In this document: one piece after another, positions 1 to 6,681 of the stretch
Position numbering within the stretch: position 1 is the stretch's first letter
Layout of the letters: the number at the start of each line of letters is the position of its first letter
Assembly: GCA_025928955.1 (NCBI GenBank)
Contig: JAICNA010000003.1
Span: 1 to 34,879 of the forward strand
DNA from: Gemmatimonadales bacterium
Lineage (GTDB): Bacteria; Gemmatimonadota; Gemmatimonadetes; Gemmatimonadales; GWC2-71-9
DNA length: 34,879 nt
Direction of reading: 5' to 3'
Made by a program: the position numbers and the translations under genes
Notes under the pieces: generated by a model
Seen by the model: only the letters and a program-made list of their open reading frames with translations
The model's database searches: none
Told to the model about the DNA's origin: nothing

Positions 1-1
1 G

Positions 2-37
2 CTCAACGTGGCCCGGGCAGTCGGCGCCATCCCCTGA
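2..37 (+). CDS. possible 3' end of a truncated upstream gene
   Basis: The frame starting at base 2 is open from the window edge and reads LNVARAVGAIP before a TGA at 35-37. It is followed by a strong stem-loop, which fits the end of a gene. Only 11 residues are visible, so no family can be named, and the call rests mainly on the position of the hairpin. Confidence 0.25.
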   Translation, partial: LNVARAVGAIP

Positions 38-66
38 ACTTCGAGCGAACCGGGAAGCAGTTCGGC

Positions 67-90
67 CGCCGCCACCATTCGGTGGCGGCG
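67..90 (+). terminator. GC-rich stem-loop, possible terminator
   Basis: A perfect 10-bp inverted repeat (CGCCGCCACC at 67-76, GGTGGCGGCG at 81-90) encloses an ATTC tetraloop. It lies between the presumed end of an upstream gene (37) and the start of the next gene (172). No clean U-tract follows (ACCCTTTCG), so it is either a non-canonical terminator or an RNA-stabilising hairpin. Confidence 0.5.
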
Positions 91-171
91 ACCCTTTCGT
101 TGCCGAGCGAAGCTCGCGATCAGCGTGATGTCGGCCACGGTCCCACCCACGCAGACCCGCTACCGTGACCG

Positions 172-789
172 ATGGCCCAGCCGTCGCGACACCAGGTCTT
201 TCTGCTCTCGCCCGCGCATTGCGGCGGCAAGCGCGCTCAGCTCCTCATGAACGAGAGGGCGAGCTTTCCGCTCGCGGAGCGCCTTCGCTCCCCGGAAGGC
301 CTCCCACTCGGCGAAGCATTCAGTTTCCTGAGCGGCCTCTATTTCCGTGGGAAGCTCGCGTACGCGGCTCGCTTCGGTACGCCGCACCAGGGACGGCCCG
401 GCGCCCTCGTGATCACGGCGAACCGCGGACTGGTGCCCGCCGGCACGGCGATCGACCTTGCCGAGCTGCGCGAATTCGGGAGCGTGGACATCCGTGCGGA
501 CGACGAACGGTATCGCGAGCCGCTCGTCCGCGATGCGACCACCCTCGCCGAGGATCCGGATACCGCCGTCGTGCTCCTGGGGAGCGTGGCGACGGGAAAG
601 TATGTGGACGTGCTGCTCGACATCTTCGGCGAGCGGCTGCTCTTCCCCGTGCAGTTCGTGGGGCGGGGAGACATGAGTCGCGGAGCGCTCATGCTCCGTG
701 CCGCGCGTGAAGGCACGGAGCTCGACTATCAGCCGGTGGCCGGCGCAGTGCGCCGCGGCCCCCGCGCGGCACGGATCGGAGAACGCTGA
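172..789 (+). CDS. conserved protein of unknown function, first gene of the LigD-Pol/LigC operon
   Basis: A 205-residue soluble protein without signal peptide or membrane segment. I do not recognise a named domain. It begins with a beta-strand-like segment and a His-Cys pair (VFLLSPAHCGGKRA). The middle holds LLGSVATGKYVDVLLDIFG and RGDMSRGALMLR; the first of these has a loose Ser-rich, P-loop-like look but is not a true Walker A. The ATG at 172 is the first start after an in-frame TGA at 166-168. No Shine-Dalgarno sequence precedes it, so a leaderless mRNA is possible. Its TGA overlaps the ATG of the polymerase gene (TGATG, 787-791), implying translational coupling. I infer a role linked to end-joining repair from this coupling alone. 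Confidence 0.75.
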   Translation: MAQPSRHQVFLLSPAHCGGKRAQLLMNERASFPLAERLRSPEGLPLGEAFSFLSGLYFRGKLAYAARFGTPHQGRPGALVITANRGLVPAGTAIDLAELREFGSVDIRADDERYREPLVRDATTLAEDPDTAVVLLGSVATGKYVDVLLDIFGERLLFPVQFVGRGDMSRGALMLRAAREGTELDYQPVAGAVRRGPRAARIGER

Positions 790-1805
790 TGCCGGCGAAG
801 AAGCGGACGAGCAGCGCCGGGGCATCGGCGCGGCCGGTCAAGAAGGCGGCGCCCCGCCGGCCGGCGCGCGCCGGCGCGGTGCCCCACATCGAGATCCCCC
901 GCGATGCCAGGGACGTGACGCTCAGCATCGGCGGCAAGGAGCTCGACCTCACCAATCTCGACAAGGTCTTCTGGCCGGAGGAGGGATACACGAAGCGTGA
1001 TCTCCTCCAGTATTACGCCGACGTGGCGCACGTGATCCTCCCGCACCTGCGCGACCGGGCGATCACGATGAAGCGGTACCCGCACGGCATAACCGGCGAA
1101 TTCTTCTTCATGAAGCGGGCACCGGAGCACCGCCCCACCTGGATCGAGACCTGCTCGATCATGCACAAGTCGAAAAGCCTGATCGCGTTTCCGCTCGCGC
1201 AGGACGTTCCGTCGCTGCTCTGGCTCATCAACCTCGGCTGCATCGATCTCAACCAGTGGTACGGCACCTGCGATGACCCCGATCGCCCGTACTACCTGCA
1301 TTTCGATCTCGACCCGGGCGAGGGTGCCGGACTCGGCAAGGTGCTGGAGACCGCCTGCATCGTGCGCACCGCGCTCGAAGAGTACGGCATGACGCCGCTC
1401 GTCAAGACCAGCGGATCGAGCGGGGTCCATGTGTACGTGCCGATCGTGCGGGGTCCGCTGCAGAAGGCGGTGTGGACCTTCGCCAAGGCGCTGGCGAAGC
1501 GGCTCGAGCGGAAGCATCCTGACGTCATCACGGCCGAGTATCGCATCGCGGATCGTCCGCATGGGCGGGTGCTCGTCGATTACAACCAGAACGCGTGGGG
1601 CCGGACGCTCGCGTCGGTCTATTCGGTGCGCCCGAAGCCGCGCGCACCCGTGTCGACGCCCGTCACCTGGGAGGAAGTCGAACGGGGGTTCCGGATGGAG
1701 GATTTCACCATCGAGACGGTCCCGGCGCGCGTGCGGGAGCTGGGCGATCTCTGGCAGCCGCTCCTCGAGCCAAGAGGGCGCTTTCCCCTCGCGAAGCTGC
1801 TGTGA
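789..1805 (+). CDS. LigD-type polymerase/primase (NHEJ polymerase domain, stand-alone)
   Basis: A 338-residue protein matching the LigD polymerase domain, an archaeo-eukaryotic primase-type enzyme that fills in or adds (ribo)nucleotides at double-strand breaks in bacterial NHEJ. A Lys/Ala/Pro-rich tail (residues 1-30) precedes the fold. The metal-binding motif HFDLDPGE carries D173 and D175. The nucleotide-binding Ser/His motif TSGSSGVHV spans about 208-215, and the third acidic residue lies in LVDYNQN (about D264). In many LigD proteins this domain is fused to a ligase and a phosphoesterase; here it is separate. It overlaps the unknown gene upstream by one base and the ligase downstream by four (GTGA at 1802-1805). 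Family assignment is strong; the repair role is inferred from homologues, and no Ku gene is visible. Confidence 0.92.
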   Translation: MPAKKRTSSAGASARPVKKAAPRRPARAGAVPHIEIPRDARDVTLSIGGKELDLTNLDKVFWPEEGYTKRDLLQYYADVAHVILPHLRDRAITMKRYPHGITGEFFFMKRAPEHRPTWIETCSIMHKSKSLIAFPLAQDVPSLLWLINLGCIDLNQWYGTCDDPDRPYYLHFDLDPGEGAGLGKVLETACIVRTALEEYGMTPLVKTSGSSGVHVYVPIVRGPLQKAVWTFAKALAKRLERKHPDVITAEYRIADRPHGRVLVDYNQNAWGRTLASVYSVRPKPRAPVSTPVTWEEVERGFRMEDFTIETVPARVRELGDLWQPLLEPRGRFPLAKLL

Positions 1806-2806
1806 GCCTTCCGCTGCCGTTCCCGTATCCGCCGATGGAGGCGGAATCGGTCCAGGAGCTGCCCCAGGGAAAGGAATGGCAGTTCGAGCCCAAGTGGGAC
1901 GGCTTCCGCTGCCTGATCTTCCGCGATGGAGACAAGGTTCGCGTCCAGTCGAAGGCCGGAAAGCCGCTGGACCGCTACTTCCCCGACGTCGTGGAAGCCG
2001 CGCTCGCCGTCGGCGCGCGGCGCTTCGTCGTGGACGGCGAGATCGTGATACCGGTCGACGGCCGGCTGTCGTTCGACGACCTCCTTCAGCGTATCCACCC
2101 GGCCGCCAGTCGCGTGACGAAGCTGGCCGCAAGCCATCCCGCGCGGATTCACGTCTTCGATCTCCTCGTGGACGAGCGCGGCACCTCGCTCGTCGGGAAG
2201 CCCATGGCCGAGCGCAGGGAACGGCTGGAGGCGTTCGCCGATCGACACTTCCCGTCGCGCGCAGCGATGCAGCTCTCGCGCGTCACCCGAAGCCGGCCCA
2301 CCGCCTTGCGCTGGCTCGCGGGTGGCGGCAAGGGCGACCTCGACGGCGTGATCGCCAAGCGCATCGACCTGCCATACCGCTCGGGCGAGCGCGACGGGAT
2401 GGTCAAGGTCAAGCGCCTGCGCACGGCCGACTGCGTGGTCGGCGGGTTCCGCTATGCGTCGCGCGGAAAGGTGGTCGGCTCGCTCCTCCTCGGTCTCTAC
2501 GATGACGCTGGCCTGCTGCACCATGTCGGCTTCTGCTCGAGCCTGGCCGAGAAGGAGCGTCGAGGACTGACGGAGAAGCTGGAGAAGCTCATTGCCCCGC
2601 CCGGCTTCACCGGGAAGGCGCCGGGCGGCCCGAGCCGCTGGAGCACCGAACGGTCGGCGGAATGGGAGCCGCTTCGCCCGGCGCTCGTGGTGGAAGTGGG
2701 CTACGACCACGTGAGCGGCGGCCGCTTCCGACACGGAACGCGCTTCCTGAGGTGGCGCCCTGACAAGGCGCCGGGACAGTGCGGAATGGAGCAGCTGGCC
2801 GGCTAG
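1802..2806 (+). CDS. ligC: ATP-dependent DNA ligase, LigC type
   Basis: A 334-residue ATP-dependent DNA ligase. Motif I is EPKWDGFR with the adenylated lysine at K31. Motif III is VVDGEIV (about 77-82), motif IV DGVIAKRI (181-188) and motif V MVKVKR (200-205). The OB-fold ends with an RFRHGTRFLRWRPDK segment typical of LigC rather than of the LigD ligase domain. Length is close to the usual 350 or so. I chose GTG 1802 because it overlaps the polymerase stop in GTGA and the homologous N-terminus (LPLPFPYPPMEA) begins there. The open frame continues upstream only as a shadow of the polymerase gene. Its TAG shares the CTAG at 2803-2806 with the stop of the convergent response-regulator gene. Likely role: sealing ends processed by the neighbouring polymerase. 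Confidence 0.92.
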   Translation: MSLPLPFPYPPMEAESVQELPQGKEWQFEPKWDGFRCLIFRDGDKVRVQSKAGKPLDRYFPDVVEAALAVGARRFVVDGEIVIPVDGRLSFDDLLQRIHPAASRVTKLAASHPARIHVFDLLVDERGTSLVGKPMAERRERLEAFADRHFPSRAAMQLSRVTRSRPTALRWLAGGGKGDLDGVIAKRIDLPYRSGERDGMVKVKRLRTADCVVGGFRYASRGKVVGSLLLGLYDDAGLLHHVGFCSSLAEKERRGLTEKLEKLIAPPGFTGKAPGGPSRWSTERSAEWEPLRPALVVEVGYDHVSGGRFRHGTRFLRWRPDKAPGQCGMEQLAG

Positions 2807-3207
2807 GCGGGCGCGGCCTGCATCGCTTCGCGGATGGCGGACGAGAGCGCGGAGGGAAGGAACGGCTTCCTGATGAACGGCCGTTCCGGAAGCAGGTTGT
2901 GCCCTGCGAGCGTCGTGGTCGGATAGGCCGACATGCAGAGCACGGGCTGCAGCGGCCGCTCTTCATTGAGAATCCGGGACAGCTCGAGCCCGTCCATCAC
3001 CGGCATCACGACATCGGTGAGCACGAGCGCAAAGGGCGCCTCGCGCTGCCGGATGAGCCTGAGGGCCTCTCGGCCGTCGCCCGCCTCCGCCACCTCGAAA
3101 CCGAGCCCCCGGATCATGCGGCACGCGGCGCGCCGCACGGTGAGCTCGTCCTCCACGACGAGGATCGTCGGTGGCGGAGGTGCGGGAGGGGAAAGCTCGT
3201 CGGACAT
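2803..3207 (-). CDS. single-domain response regulator (CheY-like receiver)
   Basis: A 134-residue protein that is almost entirely one receiver domain. Acidic metal ligands E19/D20 (VVEDE), phosphoacceptor D65 (LTDVVMP), switch S93 (MSAYP) and K114 (RKPF) are all present. There is no DNA-binding or enzymatic output domain, so it must act through a partner. This resembles the receiver attached to hybrid histidine kinases. No histidine kinase is adjacent. The start has an AGGA about ten bases upstream, overlapping the end of the upstream gene. It is the last gene of a minus-strand string beginning at the acetyltransferase. Short Pro-rich leader (residues 7-13). Confidence 0.88.
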   Translation of the reverse strand: MSDELSPPAPPPPTILVVEDELTVRRAACRMIRGLGFEVAEAGDGREALRLIRQREAPFALVLTDVVMPVMDGLELSRILNEERPLQPVLCMSAYPTTTLAGHNLLPERPFIRKPFLPSALSSAIREAMQAAPA

Positions 3208-3213
3208 CTTCGG

Positions 3214-3750
3214 CTATTCCTGCACCTCGACGTGGTGGTCCATGCGCTGGAATGCGAGGAACTCGTGGACCGCTTTCACTGCGTCGGGATCGCGCGTGGT
3301 GATCCGCACCTCGCCTCCACCGGGCAGCGGGCGGAACTCGTAACGGATCCGGTCCCGCCGCGCCGCCATCGTGCGCACCCCGGGCACCTCGCGATCGTGC
3401 ACGAAGCCCGGCGTCTCGAAGTTGCCTGCCGCGAACGCCCGGGCGATCTGCTGCAGATGCTCCCGGATGGTGCGGACGCCGGCGGTGTCGGCGGGATCGC
3501 GCTGCAACTCGATCCGACCGCCGTCGGCAAGGTCATCGAACTGGTGCTCGGAGGTGTACTGATCCACCCCCATGGCGATCCGGCCGCGCGCCTGGACCGC
3601 GGCGAACGCGCTGTCTCCGCGGCTCGAATCGGCGGCCGGCTGCGCGCCATGCGACGGATGGTGCGCGTGGGTCTGTGCCTCCGCGCGGGCGGGGGCGAGG
3701 AGCAGCACCGAGGCAAGAACGGGCGCGAGCGCTGGTCGGGGTGACATCAT
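3214..3750 (-). CDS. secreted protein of unknown function
   Basis: 178 residues with an N-terminal signal peptide (hydrophobic ALAPVLASVLLLAPARAEA, cleavage probably near AEA-Q). A His-rich stretch (HAHHPSHG) follows and may bind metal. The mature part is polar, with a central HLQQIARAFAAGNF helix and a FVHDREVPG segment. I do not recognise a characterised family. Two consecutive ATGs (3750, 3747) are possible starts, neither with a good Shine-Dalgarno. Only four bases separate it from the helix-hairpin-helix lipoprotein upstream and six from the response regulator downstream, so co-transcription is likely. Export to the periplasm is inferred from the signal peptide. Confidence 0.75.
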   Translation of the reverse strand: MMSPRPALAPVLASVLLLAPARAEAQTHAHHPSHGAQPAADSSRGDSAFAAVQARGRIAMGVDQYTSEHQFDDLADGGRIELQRDPADTAGVRTIREHLQQIARAFAAGNFETPGFVHDREVPGVRTMAARRDRIRYEFRPLPGGGEVRITTRDPDAVKAVHEFLAFQRMDHHVEVQE

Positions 3751-3754
3751 GCGG

Positions 3755-4267
3755 CTAGCGGATCGTCACGTACCGCTCGAGCCGAGCCACCTCGGTCGAG
3801 TCCACATACTTGCCGATTTCACGGCGGAACTGCTCGATCGACGTATACGGGCGGTACTCCTCGAATTCGTGACGCATGCGGGGCCCGACGCCCGGAATGA
3901 GCTCGATCTCCGCTGGTGAGGCGGCGTTGAGATCGATCGGCTTCCAGAGACGGGTATAGATCGAGTCGCGCCGGGTGTCATCGAGCGAGCGCGCGAGCAC
4001 CGCGTCGACAGCCCGCATGTCGGCGTACGGCCGTCCCGCCACGAGAGCCGCGGCCGCCGCGCTGTCCAGCCCTGCAGCGACGAGGTCCGCGTGCGAAGCG
4101 GCATCGGGATCGAGCATTCCGCTCACCGAGGCGGTGGCGGTGGGCGCAGCGGGCGGGGCGGCCGGCATCGTGTCGGTTCCGGCTGCGGCGCGATCGTCGG
4201 CATCTCCTGCGCATGCCGCACCGAACGCGATCATGGCTGCGAACATCAGGCTGTGACGCTGGAGCAT
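3755..4267 (-). CDS. helix-hairpin-helix lipoprotein (ComEA-like domain)
   Basis: 170 residues from ATG 4267, chosen because it has a strong Shine-Dalgarno (AGAGGAG) and is followed at once by a signal peptide; the longer open frame upstream has neither. The signal ends in a lipobox-like GAAC, suggesting a lipid-anchored protein. An Ala/Pro/Thr-rich linker follows. The C-terminal half carries a helix-hairpin-helix unit (IDLNAASPAEIELIPGVGP) of the ComEA type, a motif that usually contacts DNA backbone. An earlier SHADLVAAGLDSAAAAAL stretch may be a second, degenerate HhH repeat. A periplasmic DNA-binding or scaffolding role is possible, but no competence genes are nearby, so function is unproven. 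Confidence 0.78.
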   Translation of the reverse strand: MLQRHSLMFAAMIAFGAACAGDADDRAAAGTDTMPAAPPAAPTATASVSGMLDPDAASHADLVAAGLDSAAAAALVAGRPYADMRAVDAVLARSLDDTRRDSIYTRLWKPIDLNAASPAEIELIPGVGPRMRHEFEEYRPYTSIEQFRREIGKYVDSTEVARLERYVTIR

Positions 4268-4322
4268 CTGCTTCTCCTCTGACGATGAATTGATTTCCAC
4301 GCCCGCAAGATACCCGCCCGGC

Positions 4323-4880
4323 TCACCTCGCGGAGACCGCCGCCCGGATTCGCGCAAGCTGGTTCCGGTGCACGAGGTCATGCCCGGCGTAGAGCTTCAT
4401 CATGTGTTCCAGGCTCTCCTCACCGCGCTCGGCGTGAAGCCCCACTCGCTTCCGGTCCGCCGGGGAGGCGCGCTCGAACAGCTCGACGTTCGCTTCCCGA
4501 AGCATCGCGAACCGCCGGAGCGCCCGCTCGGCCACCTTGCGTGCGTCGCCAGCAGGTGGATGGAGCCGCCGGACCCATGCGTCCTGGTCATACCCCGGCA
4601 GCGCCGGGCGATCCTGCGTCAGCACCATCCTGAAGCGGAACGAGCCGACGAGCTCGGAATCGGTCAGATGATCGACCACCTCGCCGATCGACCACTTGCC
4701 GGGGGCCTCGGGCCGGGCGAGCTCGACGGCGCTCAGTCCGTCGATCGCAGCGCGGAGTGCCTCGGGCATCTCCCGCAGGACCGCGAGCGCGTCACGATCG
4801 CCGAGGAGATCGAGGAGGGCGGCGCTGTAGGCCTGCGCGTCCTCGAGTGCGGTAGAAGCGGGATTGCCGAAACGGGACAT
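4323..4880 (-). CDS. DinB-like (DUF664/DinB_2 superfamily) putative metal-dependent protein
   Basis: A 185-residue four-helix-bundle protein of the DinB/YfiT superfamily. The family's metal-binding histidine triad is visible: one His in VVDHLTDSE and two in GHDLVHRNQ. The mid-sequence GKWSIGEVVDHL is typical of DinB_2 members. Homologues bind a divalent metal, and some are thiol transferases (bacillithiol or mycothiol dependent); the reaction here cannot be told. ATG 4880 is taken as start. A GTG at 4898 directly after the upstream stop (TGAGTG) would add six residues and remains possible. It lies directly downstream of the acetyltransferase and is probably co-transcribed with it. Confidence 0.85.
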   Translation of the reverse strand: MSRFGNPASTALEDAQAYSAALLDLLGDRDALAVLREMPEALRAAIDGLSAVELARPEAPGKWSIGEVVDHLTDSELVGSFRFRMVLTQDRPALPGYDQDAWVRRLHPPAGDARKVAERALRRFAMLREANVELFERASPADRKRVGLHAERGEESLEHMMKLYAGHDLVHRNQLARIRAAVSAR

Positions 4881-4898
4881 GGCGCGCTGCTGCTCCAC

Positions 4899-5375
4899 TC
4901 AGGTTGAAGGCCGTGCGGGAATTACCGTGTGATAGATAGTGAGCGCCTCACCATCGTACTCGAGATCCTCGACCCGGCGCCAGCCGAGCCGCTCGAAGAG
5001 GGAACGGGCGGTACTCGTACCGGCATGAAGCTCGGCGAGCCCGATCTCCCCGGCGGTTCGTTCCGCCGCCCGCACGAGCGCCGTCCCGCGGCCCTGCCCG
5101 CGGGCGTCCGGCGCGACATACAGCGCGGCGAGCCAGGGTCCGAGGGCCGGGCGGCTCCGGACCGAGTCGTGCAGGAGCGCCACGGTCCCCACGAGCCGAC
5201 CGCCCTCGTAGCCGACGAGCGCGAGCGGAAGCGCATCCTTCCGCAGGCACTCGCGAAAGCGCGCCGCGATCGCCTCATGTCCCGTCTCGGCGGCATAAGC
5301 CGGCCATTCCTCGGCGAACGCGACGACCAGCCCCGCGATCGCATCAGGACGGTCGGCCAGGTAGCTGATCTCCAT
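4899..5375 (-). CDS. GNAT family N-acetyltransferase
   Basis: 158 residues from ATG 5375, preceded by GGAG eleven bases upstream. The longer open frame has only low-complexity shadow sequence before this ATG. The acetyl-CoA-binding loop is clear as VAPDARGQGRG (88-97), followed by the alpha-3 helix TALVRAAERTAGE. The C-terminal SLFERLGWRRVEDLEYDGE is also typical of GNAT enzymes. The substrate cannot be inferred. It is the first gene of the minus-strand string and shares a 166-bp divergent intergenic region with the AAA+ gene. Confidence 0.88.
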   Translation of the reverse strand: MEISYLADRPDAIAGLVVAFAEEWPAYAAETGHEAIAARFRECLRKDALPLALVGYEGGRLVGTVALLHDSVRSRPALGPWLAALYVAPDARGQGRGTALVRAAERTAGEIGLAELHAGTSTARSLFERLGWRRVEDLEYDGEALTIYHTVIPARPST

Positions 5376-5541
5376 CGGGCCCGACTCCAGGATGCGTCGA
5401 TGGCGGGTCGCCTTCGTCCCGGCCCCCAAGGTGCGCCACCCCCCGAGTCGCCGCGCGCGGTGACCTGCGCCGCATGGCCAGCGCCGGCTCGAGTATACGT
5501 TACGACAGGATCCCACGGAGTGACAGGAGGCAAGACCCCCG

Positions 5542-6504
5542 GTGTCCGATTCGATTCGCGACCTCATCTTCGGCCGCCCGCTCTTCGACGTGGTCGAGCC
5601 GAGGCGCACGTTCCAGGACGTCATCCTGCCGCCGTCGACGCTCGACGCGATCCGGCAGGCGCTCGCGCTGATCCGCAAGCAGAGCCTCATCTTCGACCGG
5701 TGGGGCCTGGCGGAGCGCCACGGGGGAACCGCCGGCCTCGCGCTTCATTTCGCGGGGCCGCCCGGGACCGGAAAGACGATTGCGGCCGAGGCGATCGCGG
5801 CCACCCTGGGCCGGAAGCTGCTGGTCGTGCGGTACGCGGAGCTCGAGTCGCGGTGGGTGGGACAGACCTCGAAACACGTCGCCTCGGTCTTCCGTGATGC
5901 GGCCAAGTCGGATGCGGTGCTCTTCTTCGACGAGGCGGACGCGATCGCGAGCCGGCGCTTCACGTCGCTGAGCCACGGGTATGAGCGCGAGGCCAACGCC
6001 ACGGTGAACGTCCTCCTCAATGAGGTCGAGCGGTTTCCCGGGGTGGTCATCTTCGCGACGAACCTCGCGGCCAACCTCGATCCCGCCTTCGAGCGCCGGA
6101 TCCGCACGCACATCCGCTTCGATCTTCCGGGTCTCGAGGAGCGCCAGAAGATCTGGCGCGCGCAGCTGCACGCCACGAAGACCCCGCTCGCGTCCGACGT
6201 GAGCTTCCAGGAGCTCGCGGAGCGGTACCCACGGAGCGGCGGCGACATCAAGAACGCCGTGCTGAAGGCCGCCCAGCTCGCCACCTTCGAGCCGGGACCC
6301 GATCCGGAGAAGCGGATCCATCAGCGCCACTTCGTCCAGGGCATGGAGGAAGTGATGGCGGCGCAGAGCGTCATGTCCCAGTCGCTCTACGAGGCGCGCG
6401 ATGCGGCGGCACTCCCCACGCCGCGCGAGCGCCAGCTGCTCCTGATCGCCGGCAGCGCGCTGCTCGTGGCGATCGCGGCGCTTCTCACGGCCATCCTGAC
6501 GTAA
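5542..6504 (+). CDS. AAA+ ATPase with C-terminal transmembrane anchor
   Basis: 320 residues starting at GTG 5542, with a good AGGAGG at 5525-5530. A single AAA+ module is present: Walker A GPPGTGKT (72-79), Walker B VLFFDEADA with D130/E131, sensor 1 ATN, and an ERRIRTHIRF segment with candidate arginine fingers. SGGDIKNAVLKAA matches the sensor 2 region. It resembles the FtsH/Cdc48/Bcs1-like classical AAA group, but has no protease domain. The last 25 residues (LLLIAGSALLVAIAALLTAIL) form one hydrophobic helix ending at the stop, a tail-anchor arrangement with the ATPase facing the cytoplasm. The partner or substrate is unknown. The giant glucan synthase gene lies downstream in the same direction. 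Confidence 0.88.
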   Translation: MSDSIRDLIFGRPLFDVVEPRRTFQDVILPPSTLDAIRQALALIRKQSLIFDRWGLAERHGGTAGLALHFAGPPGTGKTIAAEAIAATLGRKLLVVRYAELESRWVGQTSKHVASVFRDAAKSDAVLFFDEADAIASRRFTSLSHGYEREANATVNVLLNEVERFPGVVIFATNLAANLDPAFERRIRTHIRFDLPGLEERQKIWRAQLHATKTPLASDVSFQELAERYPRSGGDIKNAVLKAAQLATFEPGPDPEKRIHQRHFVQGMEEVMAAQSVMSQSLYEARDAAALPTPRERQLLLIAGSALLVAIAALLTAILT

Positions 6505-6681
6505 CGGCCGCCCGCGGCCCTTCCCCCGCCTCCAAAGGGGGTCCTATGTTCCCGTGAGCGACGCATCAGCGCGCACGCGGCTCCGCCACGACACGCCACC
6601 GAGGGCATCGCCATCCCCACCTTCGAACTTCCCCGCTCCGTATCGCGACTCCTTCGCCGCCGGGCGGACCCGCACGAGACG

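Noticed and set aside
2779-3744. 321-codon plus-strand open frame over the response regulator and secreted protein
   Set aside because: The minus-strand genes have recognisable receiver motifs and a signal peptide. The plus frame has none.
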